Shown here: positions 33,110-41,111 of the stretch, one piece after another
Numbering within the stretch: position 1 is the first letter of the stretch
Layout of the letters: each line of letters starts with the position of its first letter
Origin: Desulfofustis sp. PB-SRB1
GTDB taxonomy: Bacteria; Desulfobacterota; Desulfobulbia; Desulfobulbales; Desulfocapsaceae
DNA: 64,000 nucleotides
NCBI GenBank assembly: GCA_016722945.1
Contig: JAEQMT010000023.1
Location: forward strand, 124,001 to 188,000
Reading direction: 5' to 3'
Program-made: the position numbers and the translations under genes
The notes under the pieces: generated by a model
The model's input: only the letters and a program-made list of their open reading frames with translations
Told to the model about the DNA's origin: nothing
Databases searched by the model: none

Positions 33110-34078
33110 TCACGACTGAAACGAGCGGTATTGATTCCATACCGCCCGATTGAGGTGCATGAGCAGCAGCAGAAAGAGTATGGCCATGCAGAATCCGGCC
33201 AGCCCCACTAGCTGATAGAAAAGAGGCGCCTGCAGCCATATACCGCGTACTCCCAGCAGCATGAGCGTGGTTCCCGCGCCGATGCCCAGCAGATAGAGAC
33301 CGATGCGCAATTCCCACACCAGCGGCTCAGCGGGGAGCAGACCGTAATACTCGTGGAAGCGGTTCTGGCGACCCACGTCGAGCAGCCAGTAGTAGATGAT
33401 ATGGGTGATGATCCAGGCCATGAACAGTGCCCCGACGACATCGGTGAGCCAGTGGCTCAGGGTCATGCAGCGGGCGGCGCCCATCAGCATGGTATAGAGC
33501 AGCGAGGCCGCGCCCCACAGCCAGCCGGCCAGCTTTGTCCAGGTGTGGCCCCAGGGCAGATTGATCAGGACGTAGGCCAGGGTGATGAAGACAAAGACCT
33601 GGGCGGTGTGGCCGGAGGGAAAGCTGCCCCGGTAGATGCCTTCGGTGATGAAGTGGGGGCCGATCTCATACCATTGCGAATAGGGTGCGCCGTGGTTGAG
33701 GACCTCATCCGGTCGGGCCCGCCCCATCACCCATTTGATGGAGTGTACCATTATGAAGGCGCTGGCAGCACTGCTCACCAGGATAAAGCCTAATTGCGGA
33801 CGCCACCGGTAGAGGCGTGAATCGGTTCCCCTCTTCCAGGCCAGATAATAGCCGAAAAGTACAATGGCAAGGTAGAGAATTGCCGGGTCGCCACCGCCGA
33901 CCCGTTCGGCTTCGAAAATGGTCTGGCCCATAAAGCGATCCAGGCCGTGGATTTTGTTATCACTCAGCCAGCGGGTCAGTTCCACATCGTAGGGAGTGAT
34001 TACCGCCATGGCGGATACGCCCGCGATGATCAGCAGGATGAGCGAAACAACGCCCCGATATGGTTGTGGTTGTGTCAT
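33110..34078 (-). CDS. PAP2-family lipid phosphatase
   Basis: 322 aa integral membrane phosphatase. The three acid phosphatase motifs are visible: KWVMGRARP (KX6RP), FPSGHTAQVF (PSGH) and ARCMTLSHWLTD (RX5HX3D, with Ser replaced by Ala at the first position). Around them are about seven hydrophobic segments, including LGFILVSSAASAFIMVHSI and FYQLVGLAGFCMAILFLLLL. Family members remove phosphate from undecaprenyl pyrophosphate, lipid A or phosphatidate; the substrate cannot be told here. First gene of a three-gene minus-strand set with the membrane protein and lipoprotein downstream. Confidence 0.9.
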   Translation of the reverse strand: MTQPQPYRGVVSLILLIIAGVSAMAVITPYDVELTRWLSDNKIHGLDRFMGQTIFEAERVGGGDPAILYLAIVLFGYYLAWKRGTDSRLYRWRPQLGFILVSSAASAFIMVHSIKWVMGRARPDEVLNHGAPYSQWYEIGPHFITEGIYRGSFPSGHTAQVFVFITLAYVLINLPWGHTWTKLAGWLWGAASLLYTMLMGAARCMTLSHWLTDVVGALFMAWIITHIIYYWLLDVGRQNRFHEYYGLLPAEPLVWELRIGLYLLGIGAGTTLMLLGVRGIWLQAPLFYQLVGLAGFCMAILFLLLLMHLNRAVWNQYRSFQS

Positions 34079-34162
34079 TGTGAACGTGATGAGAAGATGA
34101 GGTGCGGCGCCACTCTACCTGATCACCGTCGGCGGGGCAAGCCAAGTGAGTTGCACCCACCC

Positions 34163-35353
34163 TCATCGCTTTTCAGGTATCGTGCAGCCGATGGCTTTCG
34201 CCTGGGCGAGAAAATAGTCATCGGTCATGCCGGCGATGAAATCGCGTACCCGGGCCGCCGGGGGCTGCGAAGCGAGATAGCTGGCAGGCAGATCGGCGAG
34301 CAGATCGACGCTGAGGCGATTACTGGTACCGCTGCTGAGATGATGCAGGTAATGATCGAAGAGATCCTCATAGCAACGCTTGATCAGCGGTAGCTGTTCG
34401 GTGGTGCGCGGCGCCAGGTAGATGCGCTGGTAGTTGAATGTTTTAAGAGCGCCCAGAGCAGCGCCGATTTCATCGCTGAATCCGATGAAGGTTTCGGTAC
34501 CGGAGCCCTCACCGGGGCGGGGGATGCGGCTGGCGCCAATCAGATCGGTAACCAGGGTGTAGACCATGGCGCCGTTGGTGGCGCCCAGCAGCTTTGTGCA
34601 ATGGGGTGGCAGATCGCTGCGTTGCAGGAGGCCGAGGATGATTGCATCTTCGATATCACGGCCGATATAGGCGATGGTGTCGGCCATCCGAACAACGCAT
34701 CCTTCAAAGCTCATGGGGATCAGGACGTGGCTTGGATCGGCCGCCTTTTCGCCGGCCTTGGCGTCCAGATCGGTGAAATCGCCGGTTGGCCCCGGTCGCA
34801 CACGGGTCTCGTGGGTTTCGCCGTCGTGGCAGAGAATCCCGTCCAGGGTCTGCAGACAGAGATTCCAGCCGGCGCCTTTGTGTTCAAGACGGTCAAGTAT
34901 CCGATACGATTGAATGTTATGTTGAAAACCGGGGAGCCCATGGGCGCGGCACAGCTCGGCCAGAAACGACTCGCCGGCATGGCCAAAGGGCGGATGGCCG
35001 ATGTCATGCCCCAGAGCAATGGCCTCGATCAAATCCTCGTTAAGCGCCAGAAAACGGCCGATGGTGCGGGCGATGCGGGCCACCAATTGGACGTGCAGGG
35101 CGCGGTGGCTGATGTGGTCGTTACGCACCAGGCTGAATACCTGGGTCTTGTCGATGTAGCGCGCATAGGCGCGTGAGTGGAGGATGCGATCAGCGTCCTG
35201 GGCAAAATTTTGGCGATGATCGTGCATCATTTCCGGGTGGCGGCGGCGGCCATCGCTGCTTAGTGTTGCCGAGGAAGAAAGGGTGGTGCGTTCGCGTCCG
35301 TTGAGTTCGGCCAGAATGGTGTGCTCCGGCTTTGCCGCGTGCTCTGCGTTCAT
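34163..35353 (-). CDS. dgt: dGTP triphosphohydrolase-like protein
   Basis: 396 aa HD-domain enzyme that removes triphosphate from dGTP (or other dNTPs in this subgroup). SRAYARYIDKTQVFSLVRND is the family N-terminal R-x-x-K-T-Q motif; HRALHVQLVARIARTIGRFL then AIALGHDIGHPPFGHAGESF carries the HD metal site; VVRMADTIAYIGRDIEDAII supplies the distal Asp. Length fits type 2 Dgt. Divergent from the selenoprotein gene, with 68 bp between starts. Confidence 0.93.
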   Translation of the reverse strand: MNAEHAAKPEHTILAELNGRERTTLSSSATLSSDGRRRHPEMMHDHRQNFAQDADRILHSRAYARYIDKTQVFSLVRNDHISHRALHVQLVARIARTIGRFLALNEDLIEAIALGHDIGHPPFGHAGESFLAELCRAHGLPGFQHNIQSYRILDRLEHKGAGWNLCLQTLDGILCHDGETHETRVRPGPTGDFTDLDAKAGEKAADPSHVLIPMSFEGCVVRMADTIAYIGRDIEDAIILGLLQRSDLPPHCTKLLGATNGAMVYTLVTDLIGASRIPRPGEGSGTETFIGFSDEIGAALGALKTFNYQRIYLAPRTTEQLPLIKRCYEDLFDHYLHHLSSGTSNRLSVDLLADLPASYLASQPPAARVRDFIAGMTDDYFLAQAKAIGCTIPEKR

Positions 35354-35421
35354 GGCATTGGGCTCGAAGAGAGGTGAAAAGGCGTGGATTACGACAAAAT
35401 TTTTCTGATCAAGGGGTCAAC

Positions 35422-35652
35422 ATGAAGGTAAGAATCACCTATTGCCTGCCGTGAAACTTTCAACCGCGGGCCTCCCGGGCGGAGGAAGAGATCAAGGGCG
35501 CATACAGCGCCGATGTGGAATTGGTGGGTGGATCCGGCGGCATTTTTGACGTGGAGGTAGATGGGACAATGCTCTTTTCCAAGGGCACTGTGGGCCGTTT
35601 CCCGGAACCGGGTGAACTGCTTACTCTGCTTGAGCGCCGGGGCCGGGCGTAG
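35422..35652 (+). CDS. SelT/SelW/SelH (Rdx) family selenoprotein, UGA = Sec
   Basis: Hidden by an in-frame TGA at 35452-35454. Reading through gives MKVRITYCLP-U-NFQPRASR, then AEEEIKGAYSADVELVGGSG and GIFDVEVDGTMLFSKGTVGR, FPEPGELLTLLERRGRA, 76 residues and a TAG stop. C-x-x-U near the N-terminus, the GG-GGIFDV-VDG block and SK---GRFPEPGEL are the whole Rdx/SelW signature; these are small thioredoxin-fold redox proteins. AAGGGG six bases before ATG is a good ribosome site. A GC stem-loop follows the UGA. Open reading on both sides of the TGA with full family similarity makes a pseudogene unlikely. The 3' end overlaps the convergent DtxR gene by 32 bp. Confidence 0.9.
35471..35485 (+). promoter_or_regulatory. 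Candidate bacterial SECIS stem-loop
   Basis: CCTCC (35471-35475) pairs with GGAGG (35481-35485) around the loop CGGGC, beginning 17 nt after the UGA. Bacterial SECIS elements are short hairpins in this distance range inside the coding sequence. Neighbouring GC bases could extend the stem. The position fits; the loop sequence is not the E. coli type. Confidence 0.5.
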
Positions 35653-36163
35653 AGCTCTCTGTTTCTTTCTCGGCGATGTCGGTGATACAATTATCGCAAT
35701 CGCCGGTCAGCCCGCCATGTGTTGTAAATTGGGCAAAACCGTTGAGCAGCTCGTCGCCGCCACGCGGGCAGACCCGCAAAAATGCGATAAAATCGATCAT
35801 CCGGCTGATTACCACCGGCGGCGCCGCGTGTTCCACTTTGCAGGCCGCCTCCTCGGCGGTGGCGGAGTCGATGGCCAGCACCTCCATGAAAAAATGGCGC
35901 AGGGACTCGTGGCGGTGGATGACGTCCTCGGCAACCTTTTTGCCCTGCTCGGTCATGGTGATCGCCTCGTACGGAGCGTAGTTGATTAGTTCTTTGCGGG
36001 CCAACGCACGCAGGGCCTCGGTCACCGAGGCACGGCTGACCCCGAGGCGGGCGGCGATATCTTTGCTGCGGGCGACGAGTTTTTCCTCGACGATATGATA
36101 AATCGCCTCGATATAGTCTTCGAGGCTGGCACTGAGCTCAAATGGTTCGCTGGAATTTTTCAT
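35621..36163 (-). CDS. DtxR/MntR-family metal-dependent repressor
   Basis: Start MKNSSEPFELSASLEDYIEA is preferred over an upstream ATG at 36205. Winged helix region DIAARLGVSRASVTEALRAL with ARKELINYAPYEAITMTEQG, followed by the metal-binding/dimerisation part VIHRHESLRHFFMEVLAIDS and EEAACKVEHAAPPVVISRMI (H-RHE---FL--VL and E-A---EH are the metal ligand motifs). No SH3 FeoA-like domain. A C-terminal extension carries CDNC (DCDNCITD). Likely senses Mn or Fe and represses transport genes not in the window. Divergent from recN. Confidence 0.9.
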   Translation of the reverse strand: MKNSSEPFELSASLEDYIEAIYHIVEEKLVARSKDIAARLGVSRASVTEALRALARKELINYAPYEAITMTEQGKKVAEDVIHRHESLRHFFMEVLAIDSATAEEAACKVEHAAPPVVISRMIDFIAFLRVCPRGGDELLNGFAQFTTHGGLTGDCDNCITDIAEKETESSTPGPGAQAE

Positions 36164-36309
36164 CGTTTCATGGCAGGATATGTCCGTAATGACAACACAG
36201 TTCATGAAACGGGCTGTCAGGTCGAACCGATTTGGAATTAGGGCTATGATACGGTGCTTTACCTACCCCGTCAAGGCGGGTGTACCTGAAAGTGAGAGGG
36301 ATTTGTACC

Positions 36310-37992
36310 GTGCTGTGCGAACTTAGGGTTGAAAACCTGGCGCTGATCGAATCGCTGCATCTGAGCTTTGAAAGCGGCGGCGGCCTGATGGTGCTTACCG
36401 GCGAAACCGGGGCCGGAAAATCGATCATGATTCGCGCCATTGGACTGCTCGCCGGCGCCCGCGGTTCCGCCGACTGGATTCGGGCCGGCGCTGAACGGTG
36501 CCGGGTCGAGGCGCTGTTTGAGGTATCCGCTGATCATCATGAGCTGATGCGGGTGCTGGAAGAGGGCGGCTTCGAGGTGGATTCGCAGATAGTGATTGCC
36601 CGTACCATCAGTGCCGGCGGGCGCAGCAGGCTGCACATCAACGGCTCCATCGCCACCGCCAAGGCGGCCGCCGAAATATCTTCTCACCTGCTTGAAATCG
36701 CCGGCCAGCGCGAACATCAGCGTCTTCTTGAGAGTTCCTCCCAGCTCGATTATCTGGACACGGTGGGTGACTTGTGGCCGCTTCGCAGCGAAATGGCGGC
36801 TCGGTTTCAGGTGTGGCGCGAGGCAGGTTCAACGCTTACACAGCTGCGCGGCAGGCAACATGATCGTGACCGGCGGTGCGAATTTCTCAACCATCAGATC
36901 AATGAAATCGAGACGGCGGCGCCGGAGCCGGGAGAAGACGAAGCCCTGATAGCGGAGCGCAACCGCCTCAAAAGCGTCGAATCGCTGCTCCGTTTAAGCC
37001 GGGATTCATTGCACCTGCTGAGTGGTCCCGTGGCCGACAATCTGGCCCTGGTACGCAAGCATATGGAACAGCTCGCCGCCCTTGATCCCGGTGCCGATAC
37101 ACTGTGCCAGGAGGTGAGTGAATACGCCTACCTGGCCGATGAACATGGACACCGGCTCCGCTCATATCTGGAATCGCTGGAGCACAGTCCGCATCGGCTG
37201 GAAACAATCGGGGCGCGGCTCGATACCTTGCAAAATCTCAAGCGCAAATATGGCACAGGTCTTGCGGAGGTGCTTGATTCACTTGCCGAGGCGAAGGCGG
37301 AACTGGCCGCCATCGAGCATCTGGATGAGCAAATCGCGACCCAGCAAGCCCTGGTTACGCAGCTGCAAGACGAGGTGATGCAGCGTGCCGAGAGCTTGAG
37401 CGGCCGTCGCATTGAGGCCGCCCGTGCGCTGGAGAGCGCGGTCAACGGGGAGCTTGCCTCGCTTAACTTCAATAAATCCCGGCTCGAGGTGCGCTTTGCT
37501 GAGCGGGACGGCACCGTTGCCGATCTGCGTGCAACCGGCGCCGATACGGTGGAGTTTTATTTTGCCGCCAATCCGGGCGAGCCGGCCCGGCCCCTTGCCA
37601 GGATTGTCTCCGGCGGCGAGCTCTCCCGGCTGATGCTGGCGCTTAAATGTATTCTGGCACGCCAGGACAAGGTTGAAACGGTGATATTTGACGAGGTCGA
37701 TGCCGGTGTCGGCGGCGAGGCGGCTGAGGCGGTGGCCCGCAAAATCCGTGAACTGGCTGTCCATCACCAGGTTATCTGCATAACCCATCTGCCGCAGATT
37801 GCCGCCCGCGGGACCCAGCACCTGCGGGTGGATAAGCGGGTGGTCGATGGTCGGACCATTTCCACGGTGGAGCCGCTGCCCCGTACCGACCGGGTGGCGG
37901 AACTGGCCCGTATGCTCGCCGGTGAGACCTTCTCCAGCCAGACGCTGGCCTGGGCTGAGGAACTTCTGCGCAAGGGTGAAGCGGCACAATGA
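36310..37992 (+). CDS. recN: DNA repair protein RecN
   Basis: SMC-like ATPase used in double-strand break repair. The GTG start at 36310 (MLCELRVENLALIESLHLSF) is preferred; GAGAGGG lies upstream and most RecN proteins begin M-L--L-I-N-ALI. A further in-frame GTG is at 36280. Walker A is LTGETGAGKSIMIRAIGLLA; a long coiled coil spans about 150-380; the ABC signature IVSGGELSRLMLALKCIL and Walker B VIFDEVDAGVGGEAAEAVAR follow, then QVICITHLPQIAARG. About 560 aa, normal length. The stop overlaps the next start (ATGA). Confidence 0.95.
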   Translation: MLCELRVENLALIESLHLSFESGGGLMVLTGETGAGKSIMIRAIGLLAGARGSADWIRAGAERCRVEALFEVSADHHELMRVLEEGGFEVDSQIVIARTISAGGRSRLHINGSIATAKAAAEISSHLLEIAGQREHQRLLESSSQLDYLDTVGDLWPLRSEMAARFQVWREAGSTLTQLRGRQHDRDRRCEFLNHQINEIETAAPEPGEDEALIAERNRLKSVESLLRLSRDSLHLLSGPVADNLALVRKHMEQLAALDPGADTLCQEVSEYAYLADEHGHRLRSYLESLEHSPHRLETIGARLDTLQNLKRKYGTGLAEVLDSLAEAKAELAAIEHLDEQIATQQALVTQLQDEVMQRAESLSGRRIEAARALESAVNGELASLNFNKSRLEVRFAERDGTVADLRATGADTVEFYFAANPGEPARPLARIVSGGELSRLMLALKCILARQDKVETVIFDEVDAGVGGEAAEAVARKIRELAVHHQVICITHLPQIAARGTQHLRVDKRVVDGRTISTVEPLPRTDRVAELARMLAGETFSSQTLAWAEELLRKGEAAQ

Positions 37993-39035
37993 AAAAGGTT
38001 CGGGCGATTTCACTGTTTTCCGGCGGGCTCGATTCCATCTGCGCCACCCGCCTCGTTATGGCCCAGTCCATCGAGGTGGTTGCGATCAAATTCGTCTCCC
38101 CCTTCTTTGGTGATGATATCATCGACGATGTTGCAGGCTACCAGACAGGCATCAGGGAAAAATTCGGCATAGAGGTACAGGTGGTTGATATCAGCAATGA
38201 CTATCTGCATATGCTGCGCAACCCGGTGCATGGTTTTGGCCGCTATTTCAACCCGTGTATTGACTGCAAAGTGCTGATGCTTGAGAAGGCAAAGAGTATG
38301 CTGGATCAATACCAGGCCTCATTTCTGGTCACCGGCGAGGTGCTGGGCCAGCGCCCCATGTCGCAGCGCCGCGATACTCTAGACGTGATCTCGCGGGATT
38401 CGGGCAGCCGTCCCATTCTGGTGAGGCCGTTGAGCGCCAAACTGATGGCGCCCACCGAGGCGGAAAGGCGGGGCTGGATCGACCGGGAAAAACTCCGCGA
38501 CTTCAGAGGTCGCGGTCGCTCGCGGCAGATCGAACTGGCCGCCTCCTTCGGCATTACCGAGTATCCGCCGCCGGCCGGCGGCTGCGTGCTGGCCGATCCT
38601 ATCCTCAGTCGCCGCATCGCCCGGGTGTATGAGGGCACCTTTCCCTTTACGGCGGATGAGATGACGGTGCCAGATATCCGCCTTATGCTCCTGGGCCGCC
38701 ATTTTCTGCTGCCCGGCGGCGGCTGGCTGGTGGTGGGCCGGGATGAGAAAGAAAATGATCGCCTGGATAGTCTGGCTGAACCGGTCGATCTCCGGCTGCA
38801 CATCGAAGAGCGTCCCGGTCCCCTCGGCCTGCTACGCCGCGGTGCCGTCTGTTACGCAAACGGCGAAGATAAACGGCAAGACTTGGGCCATGGTGCCTCG
38901 GTAATCACCCGCTACGCGAAAAAAATAGGTGGCGTCCCGGCCCCCGGCATGGTCATTGTTGCACAGGGCGAAGAGGTGGTAGAGCTTGTGGGTATGTCGT
39001 GCGCGGACGACAATATGGCAAACTGGGTGATATAG
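37989..39035 (+). CDS. PP-loop ATPase, ThiI-like tRNA thiolation protein
   Basis: 348 aa. AISLFSGGLDSICATRLVMA is the SGGxDS pyrophosphatase loop. FGRYFNPCIDCKVLMLEKAK has a CxxC pair, and FLVTGEVLGQRPMSQRRDTL is the GE-LGQRP block of thiouridylase-like proteins. The last third (RHFLLPGGGWLVVGRDEKEN) is a separate module like those fused to such ATPases in delta- and epsilon-proteobacteria. Probable role: sulfur or similar modification of tRNA or a cofactor; the exact target is not known. Translationally coupled to recN. Confidence 0.75.
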   Translation: MKKVRAISLFSGGLDSICATRLVMAQSIEVVAIKFVSPFFGDDIIDDVAGYQTGIREKFGIEVQVVDISNDYLHMLRNPVHGFGRYFNPCIDCKVLMLEKAKSMLDQYQASFLVTGEVLGQRPMSQRRDTLDVISRDSGSRPILVRPLSAKLMAPTEAERRGWIDREKLRDFRGRGRSRQIELAASFGITEYPPPAGGCVLADPILSRRIARVYEGTFPFTADEMTVPDIRLMLLGRHFLLPGGGWLVVGRDEKENDRLDSLAEPVDLRLHIEERPGPLGLLRRGAVCYANGEDKRQDLGHGASVITRYAKKIGGVPAPGMVIVAQGEEVVELVGMSCADDNMANWVI

Positions 39036-39043
39036 GAATCGAT

Positions 39044-40516
39044 ATGCTCCCCTCCATTATCTTCATAGCCGATCTGGCCATACGCGTCGGCCTTTCGTTT
39101 CGGGTTATCATGCGGGGGCGCCCGTACGGCATCACCTTTGCCTGGCTGATCATCATCCTGCTGATTCCCTTTCTGGGGGCGCTCACCTATCTGCTGTTTG
39201 GCGAAAACAGGATTTCCGAGCGCCGCACCAGGCGCATCCGCCAGGCCCAGGAACACTATACATACTGGCTCAACAGTCTGCGCAGCCGGGCCCCGGTGGA
39301 CTGGGCCACCCGCGACCCGGTGTGTCGTCCCATTCACCGTCAGGGCGAACATCTGATCGGCATCCCGGCCATGGCCGGCAACGAGCTGCAATTGATCGAG
39401 ACCCCTGATGATATTATCGATGCCATCATTGCCGATATCAATACGGCCCGCTCCACCTGCCATCTGCAGTTCTATATCTGGTATGAGGGCGGTAAGGTGC
39501 ATGAGGTGGAAGAGGCGCTGCTGGCGGCTGCGAAACGCGGGGTCACCTGCCGGTTGCTGGTGGACTCCATCGGCAGCCGCGGTTTTTTGCGCGGCAGCCG
39601 GGCGAGGGCACTGAAGGCAGCCGGGATTCGCATCGAGGAATCCTTGCCGGCCGGACTCTACAAGGCCCTGTTTTCCCGGATCGATATCCGTAACCATAGA
39701 AAAATAGTGGTGATCGACGGGGAAATAGCCTACACCGGCAGTCAGAATATGGTTGATCCCCGCTATTTCAAGCAGAATGAAGGCGTCGGCCAATGGGTGG
39801 ATCTGATGGTACGGGTTCGGGGGCCGGTGGTTGAGAGTCTGGCCGGTACCTTCGTCAACGACTGGTTTCTGGAAATCGGCGATCAGCAACTCTCGGTGGA
39901 TGATATCGGCAAAGACATCGAGCAGGTGCGCCGGCGCACCGATGTCCATCCGCTCGCCCCGGTTGGCAAGAGCGCCGTCCAGCTTGTCCCCTCCGGACCC
40001 GGCCAGGTGCCTGATGCAATTCACTCACTGCTGCTCACCGCCATCTATTCCGCCCGTCGCGAACTGGTACTCACCACGCCCTATTTCGTCCCCGATGAAT
40101 CCCTGCTGGGTGCCCTGGTCTCGGCCGCTCAGCGCGGGGTGGCGGTAACCTTAATCTTGCCGGAAAAAAACGATTCCCGGCTGGTCCAGTACGCCAGCCG
40201 CGCCCATTACCGAAAGCTGAGCGAGGCGGGGGTGGCGATTCGGCTCTTTCAGGCGGGGCTGCTGCACGCCAAGACCATTACCATCGACGGTGAGATTTCA
40301 CTTTTCGGCTCGGTGAATCTTGATATGCGCAGTTTCTGGCTCAACTTCGAGGCAACCCTGCTTATCTATGACGAAGATTTCACTGCCCGGCTGCGCCGGG
40401 CCCAGGCGGGCTACGAGGCCGGCTCCATCACCCTTGCCCCCAGTCTTCTGGAAAAACAGGCGGTGGTAACCCGCTTCAAGGAAAATGTCGCCCTGCTGAT
40501 CGGCCCGTTGCTGTAG
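39044..40516 (+). CDS. cls: Cardiolipin synthase (phospholipase D family)
   Basis: 490 aa from MLPSIIFIADLAIRVGLSFR. An earlier ATG at 38999 overlaps the previous gene and is rejected. Two N-terminal membrane segments (LPSIIFIADLAIRVGL; FAWLIIILLIPFLGALTYLL) anchor the enzyme. Two HKD motifs mark the active site: NHRKIVVIDGEIAYTGSQNM (about 224) and LHAKTITIDGEISLFGSVNL (about 405). It condenses two phosphatidylglycerols into cardiolipin. It starts 8 bp after the PP-loop gene's stop, in one operon with recN. Confidence 0.94.
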   Translation: MLPSIIFIADLAIRVGLSFRVIMRGRPYGITFAWLIIILLIPFLGALTYLLFGENRISERRTRRIRQAQEHYTYWLNSLRSRAPVDWATRDPVCRPIHRQGEHLIGIPAMAGNELQLIETPDDIIDAIIADINTARSTCHLQFYIWYEGGKVHEVEEALLAAAKRGVTCRLLVDSIGSRGFLRGSRARALKAAGIRIEESLPAGLYKALFSRIDIRNHRKIVVIDGEIAYTGSQNMVDPRYFKQNEGVGQWVDLMVRVRGPVVESLAGTFVNDWFLEIGDQQLSVDDIGKDIEQVRRRTDVHPLAPVGKSAVQLVPSGPGQVPDAIHSLLLTAIYSARRELVLTTPYFVPDESLLGALVSAAQRGVAVTLILPEKNDSRLVQYASRAHYRKLSEAGVAIRLFQAGLLHAKTITIDGEISLFGSVNLDMRSFWLNFEATLLIYDEDFTARLRRAQAGYEAGSITLAPSLLEKQAVVTRFKENVALLIGPLL

Positions 40517-40527
40517 TTGTAAACATA

Positions 40528-40555
40528 TTGACAGTGTAGTACACTAATGTATCCA
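40528..40555 (+). promoter_or_regulatory. Promoter with operator-like palindrome for the toxin-antitoxin pair
   Basis: TTGACA (40528-40533) and TATCCA (40550-40555) are 16 bp apart. The spacer contains GTGTAGTACAC, with a TGTA-G-TACA palindrome overlapping the polymerase site, a likely operator for autorepression by the antitoxin. It sits 34 bp before the antitoxin start. Confidence 0.5.
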
Positions 40556-40588
40556 TTGTAGTTCTATATGCATTCAAGTGAGGGCTAT

Positions 40589-40831
40589 ATGTCAAAAACG
40601 GTAACCATCAGGCTCAGTGAGGAAACTCATCGGTTGTTCAAAACCTATGCGAAAGGTGACAATCGTAGCTTGTCCAATTTTATCGAAACCGCTGCACTGC
40701 GCTACGTTCAGGAGCACCAATATGTCGATGATGCGGAAATGGCCGAAATAAGCGCTGATAAAGATTTGCAAGACAGTCTTGCAAAAGCCCATCAGGATGC
40801 GAAGAAGCGCAAAGGTCGTCTGGTTGGCTGA
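40589..40831 (+). CDS. RelB/CopG-type antitoxin
   Basis: 80 aa from MSKTVTIRLSEETHRLFKTY. The N-terminal KTVTIRLSEET is a ribbon-helix-helix DNA-binding strand, SNFIETAALRYV the second helix, and the C-terminal DLQDSLAKAHQDAKKRKGRL is the toxin-wrapping tail. A longer start at 40568 lacks a ribosome site, while AGGGCT precedes 40589. It overlaps the toxin gene by one base (TGATG). Confidence 0.9.
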   Translation: MSKTVTIRLSEETHRLFKTYAKGDNRSLSNFIETAALRYVQEHQYVDDAEMAEISADKDLQDSLAKAHQDAKKRKGRLVG

Positions 40832-41106
40832 TGTATAAGCTCTTCGAGACTGATGAGTTCACCAAGAGTCTCGCCCGGCTGGACAAGAAAGATTCCTCTT
40901 TTATTGGTGCAAAACTCAATTCTTATGTATACCCGCAGCTTCGGGTAGAACCGCATTTTGGTAAAAATATAAAAAGACTGCGGAAATACCCCACACCAAC
41001 ATGGCGTTATCGTATTGGCAATTATCGGGTATTTTACACCATTGATGAAGTAAATCAGCTTGTCTTGCTTCTTGTTGTCGACCATCGCAAACGGGCATAT
41101 CGCTGA
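40831..41106 (+). CDS. RelE/ParE-family toxin
   Basis: 91 aa. MYKLFETDEFTKSLARLDKK is the RelE-fold N-terminus; KRLRKYPTPTWRYRIGNYRV FYTI and VVDHRKRAYR form the basic RNA-binding surface and the usual C-terminal HRK-AY motif of mRNA interferases. Partner of the antitoxin directly upstream. Downstream it is convergent with dus, with 5 bp between stops. Confidence 0.9.
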   Translation: MYKLFETDEFTKSLARLDKKDSSFIGAKLNSYVYPQLRVEPHFGKNIKRLRKYPTPTWRYRIGNYRVFYTIDEVNQLVLLLVVDHRKRAYR

Positions 41107-41111
41107 TGCGA

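Noticed and set aside
35422-35451. Treating the short frame before TGA as a pseudogene
   Set aside because: Full Rdx-family similarity continues in frame after the TGA and the TGA sits exactly at the Sec position of C-x-x-U.
37279-38013. 244-aa frame opposite recN
   Set aside because: Shadow of recN; composition and overlap give no support.
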